Below, one piece after another: positions 11,091 to 26,019 of a DNA stretch of 64,000 bases. Positions within the stretch are counted from its first letter, which is position 1. Each line of letters starts with the position of its first letter. The notes under the pieces were generated by a model. The model was given only the letters and a program-made list of their open reading frames with translations, ran no database searches and was not told where the DNA came from. This DNA is from Silurus meridionalis (Eukaryota; Chordata; Actinopteri; Siluriformes; Siluridae). The stretch covers positions 6,823,490 through 6,887,489 of the forward strand of contig NC_060892.1 in assembly GCF_014805685.1 (NCBI RefSeq), in the 5' to 3' direction. The position numbers and the translations under genes were made by a program.

Positions 11091-11638
11091 CAGAATCACC
11101 CCTGAGTTTTTTAAGGTGACATGATTTTTTTCATAAGCTTTCAATCATAAGCTTTGTACAAATATTTTATAACACACGTTCCACACGCTCACCAAACTAT
11201 TAAGTATCCAATGCATTCTTATTACCTGTATAGTTTACTTACGTTTCATAAGTTAGCAGTGGCAGAAGCCATGAGCCAATCACGACAGAGTATGCAAATT
11301 ATATGCAAATGAGTGAAGTCATATAAAGTTCATGTGAAGTTAATATGAAGTTCTTAGTGCACCAGCCACAATAAAAAATAAAGTCTTGTTATTTTAGGCT
11401 TTTTAAAAATATTTAAACTATTTATTTATAACACATTTTAGTGTTCATATATCTGAAATACACACAAGCATTAAAAATAGTAAAGAAATAGTAAAATATT
11501 TTATTATAATATTTACTGTACAGGTTTTTAATTTGATGTCCATTAATATTAAAACTGAATTAAAAATAAAAAAAAACTATTTTTTGTTGTTGTTCTATTT
11601 GGTTTTTTTTTTAGGAGAGAAATTTTCTATTCTACATA
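11091..11638. other. AT-rich intergenic sequence
   Basis: No gene or clear repeat terminus is visible before the TA target of the Tc1 element at 11637-11638. Confidence 0.5.
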
Positions 11639-13207
<1,569 letters not shown>

Positions 13208-14391
13208 TATGTAGATTTTTCATTAAAGGTAAATAAAGAACAATAATTCCCAAAGCCATTATTAGGAGTTGAAAAGTGAATGCACTAATAAATAAACAAA
13301 TAAACAAATCAACAAATACATTAATAATAAGAAGAATTATTATTATAATTATTATTATTATTATTATTACACAACTCAACCATATAGAATATGATATAAT
13401 AACAATGCTAGTAAAAATCATAAAACAATTAATAATGATATAACTAGTAATAACACAAATATTTTTGTGTTATTATAACACACAATATTCTTACACCTTT
13501 TATGTGTGTACTGTATCTGTTTTCTTTATGAAAACAACATCTGGAATTTTCTGTTTCTTGTCTCCTGGTGAAATGTTTTCTTGTTTTTCAGTAGACCAAA
13601 CTCATTCATTCTTCTTCTTTTGCATTTTATAAGCAGTACACCACACCTGATAACACACAATTACGGTGTTCAGTTTCATTTCAGTAGCGTGTGCATCCGA
13701 TGTTAAAAGGAAAAATCCAACACCTGGTGTTAAAATGACCTCTGTTTTTTGTGATCATTGATTATGATTTTAAGAGGGTCAATAGAATTTAGATTAAAGG
13801 TAAATGTAAAATAACCACCTCTACGCCAACCTTGTGATTATGCGTTAAATAAAAAAATCTGATGATAACAATGTGACTAATAACACAGGTCAGCGATCTT
13901 CAGAACTTTTATATGCTTAAGTTTGCCAAGTATACAATTTAAGTGTCCTTTCCCTGTATTACACGTTGGGAAAAAAAGAAAAGGATTGAGTCAATTGCAC
14001 TTGTTCAACAGACCAGCGAATTCGTCTGGCCCCTCTTTCATCTTCCTGACACTTTATAATCACAAGATTTATAGAGCACTTCACCTGTAATACACCTGAT
14101 AATACACAACAATTACAATTTCCAGTTTGATCTCTATCGCGTGCATGGTAGAAATTAGGAAGGGGGGAGGTGGGATAACATGTAATAATCAGACCTGTTA
14201 TTCTACAGATACAGGCTGTTTTTGTACCCTTGAAGTTTTTGAGCCTGAGGATTTATAGGATGGTTCAGCTGTACAATATATCTATAACACAGCACATTAA
14301 TCATTTTCACTTTATTGCTTGTGTGTTGGAAAATAAGGGGCCAAATTGACACCTACTGCAGTCGACCTGTTGATTCAGACCTAATCCCTAA

Positions 14392-14435
<44 letters not shown>

Positions 14436-15307
14436 AGAGAGAGAGTGAGAGAAAGAAAGGTTTGAAGGTAAAGATCAAAGCTCAAACAGCTGATTTTTTT
14501 TCATGGGGCCTGAGGGCGCAGCTTTCCAGCATTGAGCCACCGTTTTGTTTACGAACGCACCTGAACGGACGGCAGCTCCAGGTGAGCAAACGCAGGTTTC
14601 GCCGTCCCGCTTTCATCCTACCAAAAGCAAACAACCGCTTCGAAATTCAAACCACGCCAGCCAACCACACACACGAATGCACAACAAAAAGAAAAAGAAA
14701 GAAAGAAAAAAAAAACACATCGGGGCCGTGCTCACCTCAACACCGGCCCTGAGACCTTTAGGATGTCTGAGAACTTCTCGTGCACGGTTAAAATGACGTT
14801 TAGAGGATCAGACGCACCCTTCAACAATAAAAGATTATTAATCCGTCCTTTGATTGTGTTTTTTTTTTTTTTTTGGAGTGCATGTGGGTTCAGATTTCAG
14901 ACCAGCCAAGAAAGGAAGTACAGTGTGCTCATGTGAGTTTTTTCTTTTTTTACAATACAGTACAATAAGAGTAACCTTAGGGGTTACAAGGTTGTGTTGA
15001 CTTTTCTAATGTTACACTGAAACTATACAAAATTTGTGTATGCTTCATTGAAATATAATAATAACAACAATAATAATCATATTAATTTAGCATTAATCCT
15101 GAAGTCTCATTAAATATATGTTTAAATATATATTAAAATAAATGTTAAAAATTTAAATGGACATAAAACCTCAGCAGACTACATTAAAGATTTATTAATA
15201 ATTATAACCTTTATGTATTATTATGAAAATATGCATATATCAGCAATATGACATTAAAGTAAATGTATTCAAAAGTGGTAAAAAATATTTTATGGTCAAA
15301 CCATCTA
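13208..15307. other. Intergenic; (ATT)n, (CA)n and possible non-coding island
   Basis: An ATT-rich patch at about 13320-13372 creates a hydrophobic minus-strand open frame that is not a gene. (CA)n lies at 14393-14432. The stretch 14490-14820 is GC-balanced with no repeat signature ('cgaacgcacctgaacggacg') and could be conserved non-coding DNA; the open frames there have no domain. Confidence 0.4.
14393..14432. repeat. (CA)n microsatellite
   Basis: About 40 bases of CA repeat followed by a short GA-rich run. Confidence 0.95.
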
Positions 15308-15390
15308 TAAAGAGTGGTGATTTCTGCAGTCTGATTGGTCAGAAAGTGTTGATTAGTTTTCTATAGCAGTAGAATTGAAAGCAGCAAGGC
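15308..15390 (+). repeat. Short dispersed repeat (family D)
   Basis: The core 'tctgattggtcagaaagtgt' followed by 'tttctatagcagtag' recurs at 21683-21750 as 'ttctgattggtcaagaaggt' and 'ttataacagcagcac'. The class is not identified. Confidence 0.5.
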
Positions 15391-15410
15391 TGCAGATAGA
15401 TTAGATTAGA

Positions 15411-15420
15411 TTAGATAGAT

Positions 15421-15506
<86 letters not shown>

Positions 15507-15575
15507 CAGACAGATAGACAGATAGACAGACAAGCAGACAGACAGACAAGCAGACAGACAGACAAGCAGACAGAC
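15411..15575. repeat. Compound (GATA)n-(GACA)n array
   Basis: About 95 bases of GATA are followed by GACA/CAAG variants. The minus-strand 154-codon open frame over it is partly a translation of this repeat. Confidence 0.97.
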
Positions 15576-15669
15576 GTATTGTCATTGAATAGTATGGGTA
15601 CACAGCAATGAAATACAGTTTACCATCTACCAGAAGTGCAAATAGAAGCATTGTGCAAGTGCAGATAAT

Positions 15670-15805
15670 ATGTAAATATAGGTACAGCAAATAAATATAA
15701 AGGCTCTGACAGTGAAATTTTGCAGAAGCTGTTGAGCAAGTACAACAAATAAATATAAAGTGGAATTGGCAGTGTAAAAATGTGCAGAAGCTGTAGAGCA
15801 AGTAC
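15670..15805. repeat. Two-copy tandem duplication, unit about 65 bp
   Basis: The unit includes 'caaataaatataaag', 'gcagaagctgt' and 'gagcaagtaca'. It occurs twice in direct tandem order (about 15676-15741 and 15742-15806). The overlapping minus-strand open frames of 60-154 codons reflect the duplicated AT-rich sequence and not a gene. Confidence 0.7.
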
Positions 15806-17569
15806 ACAAAGAATATATTTAAAATTCCCATTGTAAATAATATTACAATTACGTATATCACAATACACAATAAAAAATAAGATTACAATTTTATAATAAC
15901 AGCTCATTTACAGGAACTTGTATGGCAGATACATAATAGGATAAAAAAGCATTAATGTAAGATTCTTTGGAGTAAGGAGATGTTTATTTAACATGAATGG
16001 AAGAAAGCCCAAATGTCAAGCAATAAATATTCATTGATCCTATAAGGTGTATATGAAAATTAAATATAATGATAACTTGAGAAAACATATAATGTCAGGA
16101 ATAAAATTCTTTGGGCCAAAAAATCATTTCAGAATGGGTAAGAGAAACTAAATTTTGTCCCACCACCCCATCATCACTTAGGGTTTTACTAAGACCAGGG
16201 TTACAGTGTAAAATGATTGAAGCAGGTTGTAAGGGCTACACAGTATTGAATGTGGCAGCTTTTCAGCTGGAGGTTGTTAAGGTCACAGCACACCCGTTTT
16301 TTTAGACGAGGTGTTCACAAAACGGAGTGTCAGCTTCACTTAAATACTCGGTTGTTTTTGACTGCTAACCGTCACCGTTAATTAAGAAGGAATGCAGAGT
16401 AAAACACAGACACACATATTCGCACAAGCACTACTGTACACCATCATCACATCATAGTCTCTCATATAATCGGCTTACAAAACAGTCTATTTTTTAGTTT
16501 TTCAAATATATATTTGGTGTTTGATTTAATGATGTACACAAGAAAACCAGCGTATTTTCTACAGGAATCTTGATCAGAAGACAGAAATAATTTCAAAAGA
16601 CTCAAAAGGTTCAAGTTCAAGTTACCTTTTACCTGCAAGTTCATTTTCATTTTGTCTAATCATGTCCAAATATAGTGATTAGGTGCAAACTGCTAATACT
16701 GATAACGTCCTTCATTTTTATCAGTCCCAGGGTGGTACATAAAATCTGTAATACACCACTAGAAAATATTATTATTGGAACTTATTCAGATCAGGAAATC
16801 CTCTGTTGTAGTATTTCTGTGTGAAACTTAAAGAGGTTTCCTTAAGAATCACTTTGGATGCTTGATTTGGCCTTGTCTTTAACTTTCATATACATTTTAT
16901 TTATTTGATTGTTTATCAATTAACTAATCTAGCTATTTACAACATCTTTTGGTTGTTAAAAAAATTAATATGCACTCTCATTTTTATGTATAGAATATAT
17001 CAAAGTGTACAGAATACTGATGTGTACGGAATACTGCAATCTAGCATTATCTAGTATACACAGTATTATTATTTTATATATAAAAGAATTAGACTTTAAA
17101 TGGAAAAAGACTTATACTACACTGTCACAGCAGCAGAAAGGCATTATATGTTTAGTTCATGGTACTTTTACCACAAATTATAAAAGAGGAGACCTTTATT
17201 GAAAGTAAAACATGAATAATGGTTATTTCCTGAGCTTGATGAGTGAACAAGTGAGCGTGTAATAATACTATACAGTCTACTCTGATAACAAACACTGTTT
17301 ACCAGAATGCAAAGGGGATACAGTCATGGCTGTCCTGGACTACACTGCCCATAGCTAACAAACCTTGACAGGTTCACAATCACTAAACGTCTGACTACAT
17401 TTACTTATTTCCAATAACATGCACACCCATTATAACAGACTTTAAACATTGCCTTATTACAAAGTAATACTCAGTTTGTATCCACTGAAACTATACAATT
17501 CTATGATTCTATGAATGTTAATTTTTACTATAAGAGCTAGTCAGGTAGTGGATGACATGACTAGCCCTT
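15806..17569. other. AT-rich intergenic sequence
   Basis: No domain, splice pattern or repeat boundary is evident. Open frames of 60-65 codons at 16111-17202 are unremarkable. Confidence 0.5.
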
Positions 17570-19245
17570 AAAGACCACCTATTGTCAGGGACTTACCCCA
17601 TAAATGTCATCATAGAGCACAACCCCAAAACAAGAAAGGTCCTCTTTATTTGTTATCTCAGCAACCACTTACTCTCAGAGTCAACTTATAGCACTCAGAT
17701 GTTGTCTCTTTGTTGGCATCACTAACTGACATTGGGTCAGATGGTAATTGATAAATTAATAGAACACCCCCTACTCTGGGGAGGCATGCTCAAAAAGTTG
17801 ATCACTGCATATAAATTGATGATATCCTAATCTATGAGACACAGGTGCTTCATGTACTCCCAAATGCCTCATTCTGGACCAGAACACCTGGTGTAAGTCA
17901 TCAGCTTAAACAAGATAATAATGGATCAGGCACTTACAATACTGTAAAGGAACTGCAAAGGTTACTTGAATTTGCCAACTTTGATCAGTGTTTCAGGGCC
18001 ACCATTGCCTAAGAAGAGAGCAAGGCACTTGGCCTGGAACCAAACAGCAGAGGAGGTTTTCCATCCTCAAAACTCCTTTATTGCCTTTCATTGTGGAGAA
18101 TGGTGCCTCAGACATGGGGAAGAGGCTGTCATGTCCCAGTGCTTCAGTTAGAAGCCCAAATTTCAAAAGTTTCCATCTTTTCTAAAAAGCTAGCAGCAAT
18201 ATTACATTGGAAATGATTGGGAATCAAACTAGCTCTTAAGGAGTGGCGGCAATGGCTGGATGGGGATGCTCATCCGTTTACCATATTTTCTGACCAAAAA
18301 AATCTCTAACATCTCAAGATAGCTAAGCATATATATATATATATATCATCTCCAGACCCTATTTGGTCCCTCTTTGCCTGATTTAATTTGACCATTTTCT
18401 ATCCTGCACTGGCCACCAAGATATAAAGCATACTTAAAATCTACAACAGGATGAATATTGGGCTCCAACATGTTCCACAAAGTACTCTGAATGTACTGCT
18501 TGCACTCAAGCTAAGGGTCTTCAAAACCTGGCAGCTGGTAAATTCATGCCTCTGCACATATGACTTTGACCTGAGACCCTGTGAACCTTGTGTGTAAAAA
18601 AACAGGAACACTGGATCCAGTTCAAGTCATGGGCAGAATATGGCCAAATCGTTTTTGACACCCGCACTGTTTCAGATTGGGTCCAGCAAAGTAATCGGGT
18701 GTGGGAAAGCACTCATCCGGGTGGTCAAAGCAATAAGTAGAACAATGACCAGCACTGACCATCCATTGAGTGGAGATGCCTTGCTACCAGACAGTTTTGC
18801 TTGATTCGTTGAAATCTCCAAAGTTATAAGAACTCAAGCACATATACATTGGCCTTCAAGCAAATCAGCATCAATGAAGTTACCTATAAGTGACCTTGAC
18901 CTACCACTACATTTCTGTAAATACACAGATCTCCTACTAAACACTCCACCACTCACCCTTGACTTCAAAGGTCAACCTGCATAAATGTTAAATGTGAAAC
19001 CCACAACACAAACATGGCCAACTAGAGTACCTCACTAAATATAAAGGGTATGGTCCAGAGGAATAGTGCTGGATTCCAGCTCCTCGACCCCAGCCTGTGC
19101 CAAAATTCTTGTGCCAGACACCCTGAACACCCTTGGCCCTGTCTGAAAGGGAGGCCTAAAAATACCATGCTTTCCCGGAACACACCACAGCTTTAGACTC
19201 CACTTCCCATATCTCATGAACTCTTGACATGTTCACACTTACCAG
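17570..19245 (+). pseudogene. Ty3/gypsy retrotransposon pol fossil
   Basis: Four landmarks of gypsy pol appear in the expected order. A reverse transcriptase palm core 'IDDILIYE' lies at 17815-17838. The connection segment 'VKELQRLLEFANF' is at 17944-17982. The RNase H segment '[17 protein letters not shown]' starts at 18229 in the same frame as the first two. A chromodomain-like 'YLTKYKGYGPEE' is near 19028 in another frame. Many stops and missing integrase motifs show that it is long dead. No LTR pair could be delimited. The assignment rests on motif resemblance to fish gypsy elements. Confidence 0.75.
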
Positions 19246-19572
19246 ACTCTAGAATCACTGGGAATTTTCTTTTCCTCATTTTGCATGTTATTAACTATAA
19301 CACACTTTTAATTTAGTGAATGTAATTTTGGATGTAACACTTTTAACTGGTTTACAACTGGATTTGACCAGTTAATGCTGCCTGCTGATTGCCTTACTTT
19401 TGCCAGGTCTTTGTTTGCAACATTGCTTGATGATTTAGATTTGTCTGCCAGGATTTTAATAAAAAAGCTGCATTTTTGTACCTATTTTAGCCAACTTTGC
19501 TTGAGAGAACAAGTGTATTTCAGGTTGAAAAATGGCTGGAAAAGCATATAAATATGAGTTCCTTTTTCTTCA

Positions 19573-19625
<53 letters not shown>

Positions 19626-19633
19626 TATTATTT
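19573..19633. repeat. (ATT)n microsatellite
   Basis: A trinucleotide ATT run of about 60 bases. Confidence 0.95.
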
Positions 19634-19699
19634 ACATATCTTGTTTACTTTTTAGTACTGCACTGTGATACATTGCCGGTTTACTAAAACTCTCTAACC

Positions 19700-19950
19700 C
19701 CTGACTCTACTTCCCAGCATTCCTTGCTTCTTCACCTGGCCCAAAAATGGAGATCATGATTAATGTAGAGGGCTCCCACGAGGTCTCGCTCCTCGGCCTC
19801 TTCCCGAATCACAGAAAGAATCAGATTGTGAGCCAGCAGCTCAGGATATTCTGGCAGAGATTTTGACAGCTTGTTGAAGAAGATAAATGAAAATAACGCG
19901 AACAGCCAAAGGAGCTGAGCCAAGCGTTGGCAGCTTGCTGTTTAACTGTT
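19700..19950. other. Candidate conserved non-coding island
   Basis: A GC-balanced single-copy block ('gaggtctcgctcctcggcct', 'agccagcagctcaggat') lies between AT-rich spacers. A 63-codon minus-strand frame spans it but has no domain and no plausible splice context. It could be an enhancer or an unrecognised exon; I cannot tell. Confidence 0.25.
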
Positions 19951-20434
19951 CATCATCAGCACTATGACATCTGCATTTATTTCTTAATCCAACCAAACAC
20001 TTTTTAATCTGAATTTTTATATGTTACATGAGCATATCGTATAATCATTATACAGCACTACAGCTGACAGAGATTTAATATTGCACCATTAACATTTACT
20101 ATACTGCTCATGTCACTAACCACTAAGCAAAATGTCTTAACTATCATAATAATTCATAATAAAAAAGATTGGCATAATATTATTGTTCTCTAAATAATCT
20201 CAATCTTAATGCCATAATTTGCTGATAGATTAAAAAAAACTTTACATCAGAAACACAGCTTGTTTTATAAAAACAAAAAAGAAGTAATATTACTTTTTCT
20301 TGTATATATAGTATCAAACCCTATTAATATAAGCAAGATTTTTTAAACATGTTTGAACCAAACTATTTTTTATATTATTTGAAATTATAGTTGAAATGTT
20401 TTTAAAATTACATTCAGACACAAAAACTAATTAA

Positions 20435-20880
20435 CATACACTATATGGACAAACATTTTGGGCACATGACAATAACATTCATATGTGCATTTTAGTCTGA
20501 TCTCCTGTTATAATAATCTCCACTTTTTTGAGAAGATGTTCCACTAGATTTGGAGGTGCTTGTGAAAATTTGTGCTCATTCAGCCACAAGGGTTAGTAAA
20601 GTGAGGTACTGATGTAGGTGAGGTGAGGAGGTCTGGGGTGCAGTCAGTGTTCCAATTCATCTCAAAGGTGTTCAGTAGGGTTGAGGTCAACATTTTAAAT
20701 CAGGCCACTCAAGATCTTCCACTACAACATTTGTAGACCACATCTTTGTTATGGTTTTATGCATAAGGGTATTGTCATCTTGGAAAATGTTGGGGTTTTC
20801 TAGTTCAAGTAAAGGGAAAATTTTATCCAAAAACATGTTAAGTCAGGTATCTTAATACTTCCAAATAGTGTATTATTATT
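20435..20880 (-). mobile_element. Tc1-related non-autonomous element (family B), minus orientation
   Basis: It starts 'ctatatggacaaacattttg', the reverse of the family-B right end. It contains the reverse complements of the family core, for example 'gaggtctggggtgcagtca' and 'tctcaaaggtgttcagtag'. A broken transposase-derived segment remains and no open frame is usable. Confidence 0.65.
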
Positions 20881-21382
20881 ATTATAATTATTAATTATTA
20901 TTATTATTTTTTTTTAATTAGCTTTCTTTATTTGGTAGATAAGCCCTTTTAACCTTACATTTGAAGGGTCCAGGGGGCTTTCTAATGTGGCAGTGATATA
21001 AAACACATCCTGCAATGCTTTAACTGTGTTCCTTTATGTGCTGTGTTGTTATACATTTACAGAATGTTTGTCTCCGAGCTCTCGTTATAGCACAACAGCG
21101 TGTTTTCCTCCAGCTGTGTTTATTACTCCGTCTCAAACACTCCCAAAGTTTAAGCCTATTTGGTGAAGGTCAGGTTTGAGAAATGTTTCAAATGCTGGAA
21201 TGCATAGAATTTTAGCAAGACTTTGTGATAGCATTAACTACAGGGTTTGTGTTGGTAGTATTTGTGTGGGCTACATGTCTATTTCCCTGTAAATCTATTT
21301 AAATGCCAAGTGGCTAATATCAGACTTTAACCAAATGTAAGTGGCTAGTTAGCTGATTTAGCTAGCATGCTAATTCTATTTC
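20881..21382. other. AT-rich spacer, no gene seen
   Basis: It begins with ATT/T-rich sequence and continues as unremarkable intergenic DNA without a recognisable motif. Confidence 0.45.
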
Positions 21383-21495
21383 TTTCTTTCGGCTTCTCCC
21401 ATTAGGGGTCGCCACAGCGGATCATCCGCATGTTTGATTTAGCACATGTTTTTACGCTGGATGCCCTTCCTAACGCAACCCTTCCCATTTATATA
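21383..21495 (-). repeat. SINE tail fragment
   Basis: 'ttctttctttcggcttctcc', then 'ggggtcgccacagcggatca' and 'tggatgcccttcctaac', is the reverse complement of the 3' half of the tRNA-Glu-headed SINE at 39373-39624. The tRNA-like head is missing. Confidence 0.85.
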
Positions 21496-21659
21496 TTTCA
21501 CTATAAAAACTAGCCTCATTGCTGCAAAAGCTAGCTCGCATTTAGCTCCTAGCAAACCCTTGCTAGTTATCTAGCTTTTTGAAGTTAATAAATGCTCTTC
21601 TTCTGAGTCCAGAATGTTGGCAAATGCGTATTCATATAAGATCAACTGTATTACATTAA

Positions 21660-21765
21660 ATTCAGTTAGACCAAAGATATGTTGAATTCTGATTGGTCAA
21701 GAAGGTATTCTTTTTTATAATGTTTTTATAACAGCAGCACTGATAGTTAGGCATATAAACAGTTC
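21660..21765 (+). repeat. Short dispersed repeat (family D)
   Basis: 'aattctgattggtcaagaag' followed by 'tttataacagcagcac' matches the block at 15308-15390 in the same orientation. Confidence 0.5.
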
Positions 21766-22780
21766 AATGTTATGGACAAAAAGTTGAGACTTTGTGACAA
21801 GTTGCACTGTTTTGTCTAAAAAATAGTTGCGAGAGAGAGAAAGAGTGAGAGAGGCTGGTAAAAGAAGGACTGTTTATAGCTGCTATAATGTATAAGATTA
21901 ATAAAAAATAACACTGAAATGATCAGAGTGAATAGTGCGTAGTGAGTGATTTTCAGAAGTAAGGCCCTGATTGATCCAAGTTATTATGCATACAGGAAAT
22001 TGTAGAAAATGAAATTTAGGTGGTTTTAATCACTTTTTTAACTGATTGTAACTGATGCTTGTGACATCATTATCTACAGACTTAGATTTTACATTACCAA
22101 GTAAAGGGACAGCGCTGCCTCAGATTTCATCATCATCATGGCCCTATTGTTTTCCGTAAACCCATTTACAAAAGGGTTAAAAACACTGACTGTGGCAAAG
22201 GGAAAGTTTCCAACAGACAAATCTCTCAGACAGTGACATCAATAGAAAACAAACAAGCACTCAATAGCTGTGTGTAATGTCAGACTGTGCCGTAGACAAG
22301 CTTTTTATCCTCCCAGTACAAGAGGCACAAATCTCTTGACTTTCTCCGATTGGTGTGTTGAAACAGTAAGACACCCACTTCATGCCTGAGAACATCCAAA
22401 GAGCAGAGGACCAATATTTACCTCGATGCGAAGTGTCTTCAAATTCAAAGTGTGTTTGCGTATCAGGTGTTCTTCTTTTAGAGAGCTACAAGCAAAACAC
22501 AAATGCAACACACATACAGTCCATCAATTGAACCTGAGGAGGAAGACTTTTGTTGAAACTATCAGAATTTCCGCTCCCGCTCAAGAGGGATTAACATCTC
22601 GTAAGCGAGTGATATCGCTGCGGCAAGCCAAAAGCAAACACATACACACAAAGAATTTCCATAGACACAGCTGCGTGGCTTCCTTGGCTCGGCCACCGTA
22701 GTCACGCAGGTCCAAAAACCACAAGCCTGATTGTCATGATACACCTGTATGGAACTTGTGATCTTCACCCAATCCTCATA

Positions 22781-22847
<67 letters not shown>

Positions 22848-24161
22848 CTCCTGAGGGCTCATAGGAGGCTTAAAAAAACAGGCCTCAACTGAACCCTCTG
22901 AAACTGAAAATTGCAGCCACATACACACACATACACACACAGACACACACACACACACTCATATAAATACAGTGCAGTCAGGGCATTTTCTCAGCAGTAG
23001 GTCTGTATTTTTGCAGCGGACAGGCAGCACAAACAGCCCGAAGGCAACACAGAGATCAATTTAGGCTTGAAAAAAAAACAGTCTTTCATGCAATGATGGC
23101 TACTTATCCATTTATGTCGTGGCAGTCTGACGCTATTGATCTCCTCCCGAGCCGTCATTTCACAAACTACACAACCTCCCTGCGCTCTTCAAACAGCTCC
23201 TCATGGTCTGACACAAAAAAGACGAGCCGAATTTACCTGCCAGCTTTGTTGGTTTGCTGCATTTACGTAAATATAAAGTACACAAAAGAAGAAGCAACCT
23301 TTGTGTCCCAAACGTCATGGTTCAGGCTCCTTGAATCTTGTAGTGTATACGCTAATATTTCACACACATCTGCCTCACACACATCATGCAAATGTGTCAG
23401 TAAATATTTGTCGATTTTTATTAACGATTTACTAGCAATCAAGTGTTTCAATATACAGAGAAGAAAGACAGAGAAAAGTATACTGCATATAATAAATATA
23501 TTTTAGACTTTTGATGAAAACAGGCAGAAATACATATAAACTGATACTAACTGTACCTGTAAGTCGAGGATTAGGTTTGAATTAATACAACAGCTATAAA
23601 AAACAGTAATAAAGCAAACACAGTGGTAAATATTAGTGATGTTGGGTATCGAATGATATCGAAACCCAGATTATATTTTGTCTCTTCAAAAAGTACTAGG
23701 CTTTACTGAAGTGCCTTAAAAATAGCCTTCATTATTAATTTACTAAAGTATAAATATAATACAAACCACTAAGAAGAAAACCCAGTTTCCCCCAAAAACC
23801 ATTCCTCTTAATTGGTATAGGATCAGGACAAATTCTTCTTTTGAATATAATATATTATAATATAGAATAATATCGAAGCCACCATTTTTAGATGATATCA
23901 ACCCAATACTGAAAATGCACTTCACTGTCATATTCCATATATGTACACAATTGATGTCCTTTAATTTTTACAGTATATTGAATGTTTTTTTTTTTACCAA
24001 AAACACTGTGATTGAATAGATTCCATGATTGTAGAAAATGTATGTACATACCTTCAGTTTGGGGGGATAATAATCTTTAACATAATGCTTATTAAACTTA
24101 CTGTATCCATAAACTGCACTGATCATATTTTATAGTATTCTAAAATTATTAAGCTTTCAGG

Positions 24162-24165
<4 letters not shown>
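21766..24165. other. Intergenic; CA arrays and possible non-coding islands
   Basis: (CA)n arrays lie at 22782-22845 and 22922-22959. Stretches around 22190-22400 and 22400-22760 have balanced composition without repeat signatures and could be conserved non-coding DNA. The open frames at 22426-22701 and 23093-23506 show no domain. A possible small DNA element with 'gggtatcgaatgatatcg' lies near 23645. Confidence 0.35.
22782..22845. repeat. (CA)n microsatellite
   Basis: About 60 bases of CA repeat. A shorter interrupted CA run follows at 22922-22959. Confidence 0.97.

Positions 24166-24246
<81 letters not shown>
24166..24246. repeat. (AT)n microsatellite
   Basis: About 80 bases of alternating AT, self-complementary and able to form cruciforms. 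Similar arrays lie at 27814-27881, 29484-29550, 30892-30944, 37751-37813 and 50237-50316. Confidence 0.97.
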
Positions 24247-24251
<5 letters not shown>

Positions 24252-24841
24252 AAGAAAATGTACATATAATTTAAGTACACAAATAATTGCAGAAAATTAG
24301 TGTAAATGAACACAGAAACAATGTGTATAAAGTTAGTGCCTCAAACAGGTATGCGTGTGTCGTTTTCCCTCAGGCAGAGAATGGTGGATGCACAGTGCCA
24401 CCTGTTGATCAAATACAAAACTGCAGCACAATCCCTCAACACTCACATAACTAGTCTCCAGATTGCATTTATACCTTTGAGTTTATACGTCACAAATATA
24501 TTTAATAATGTCGGAATCCAACAACATCTACATAAAACAAGTGTTCTTTAATGGAACCTTGGGTGAAAAGGTTTTCAGCTGTCTTTTGAATTTTTTAGTG
24601 GAAAATAAATCTACTTTAAACATGACTGTTATGTGCATTTTCTAGTTCGTTCTTTATTAAATATGTTTAGTTTATAAATGTATACTATAGTAATGTAAAT
24701 TCCTTAATCATTTAAGAAACCAAGGGAAAATTCCTTATACCAAGATATAGCAACCCGTTCTATTTAAATATTAGGAGTAATTACTTTACTAGCTGTATTC
24801 TTTTAGCATCCTTTAAAAAAAAAGTAATAAACACACAAATC

Positions 24842-24965
24842 AAGTCAAGTTTGTTTCTATAGTGTTTTTCACAACAGACATTGTCTTAAAGTATCTTTAC
24901 AGAAATGTATTTAAACAGTTAATGTGAACAATGTGTATTTATCCCTGATGAGCACGCCATAAACT
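24842..24965 (+). repeat. Dispersed repeat family A, partial copy
   Basis: 'tttctatagtgtttttcaca' followed by 'gacattgtcttaaagtatct' and 'ccctgatgagcacgccat' match the start of the 1731-2050 copy in the same order. Confidence 0.7.
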
Positions 24966-25739
24966 AAAATAAATACTTGGTTCTACTGGAACAGTTTCTA
25001 ATAGGGACAACTACAGAATCAATGGGGGTATAACTCAAATTTGTGCTATTTCATATTTAAATGTACAACAAAAAATGTTTTGTATCAAAAATACAAATTT
25101 TTCAAGGTTAAAATTGGCTCTAATTTCTAAATACTTAATTTATTAAAATAGGTTTTGTTATTAGAATATTTTTATGTAATTCCTAATTTCTATAAAACAA
25201 GCCCTGGAAATGAAAAACAATGTATTGTTCTCTGATCTTCATTTGATGAACTATAAAGGATATTTGACTCACTCATTCTTTCACTCACTCACACAAAGTT
25301 TATTTTCCTGTTTTTATTTTATAACATAATTATATTATAAATCACAAGTTACTTTTACACACATACAGTGGCAGGCTGTAAAAAAAAAAAAAGCATTTGT
25401 TTCTTCATTTATCTTTTTACACATATCTGAGATCAATCCCTTTTTTTTATTTCTTTCTTGCTCCCAGGCTCTTTTTTGGTTTCCTTCTTTTTCCCTTTGA
25501 TTTCATAATTAGATACACTATTTTGCTAATGTTGTTTAACTTTAGAATACACTGCCGGTGTGCCCTGCGTTGTCAGCAAATGTGTTGAAACTTGGCAGGA
25601 TCTTAAAGCGCTTGATTCTCCACCTTCTTTTTTTCCTGTGTTTATGTATGTTTTAGTTCATCTTTCCTCTTTTCTTTCTTCATTTCTTTGCATGTCTTGC
25701 CTCTCTCAGGTGCAGCTTAGTATAACAGGTGAATCATTA
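24966..25739. other. AT-rich intergenic sequence
   Basis: No motif-supported gene is visible. The open frames at 25397-25745 are T-rich and hydrophobic by composition. Confidence 0.5.
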
Positions 25740-26019
25740 GTTTAGCATCTGGTTGAAGCCATGCACAGCATGTTGTATCCATCCCCCTTTGAACCTTTCT
25801 ACATTGTAGGGTGTTGAAACCTGGAGCTGAAAAGGAATTAATTGGATTTTATTTTGTGGACAATCTATGTAAAAATAAAAGTGAAATAATTGAGGTGAAT
25901 GTAAATCTGTATAGTGTGAACAATTATTTAATAATGCATAAGTTTCACTCTGCATTTTTTAACATGATGCTACTGCCACCATGCTTTACTTTATGGAATA
26001 GTTTGTGCACATAAGGACT
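25740..26019 (-). mobile_element. Tc1-like transposon remnant
   Basis: Reading the minus strand near 25960-26000 gives 'KVKHGGSSIML', the conserved motif between the first and second catalytic residues of Tc1 transposases. The flanks are too diverged to define ends. Confidence 0.6.

Noticed and set aside
15406..15907. Minus-strand frames of up to 154 codons
   Set aside because: They consist of GATA/GACA repeat translation plus a two-copy AT-rich tandem duplication.
23093..23506. 137-codon plus-strand frame as a gene
   Set aside because: No domain, signal peptide or splice context, and composition matches its AT-rich surroundings.
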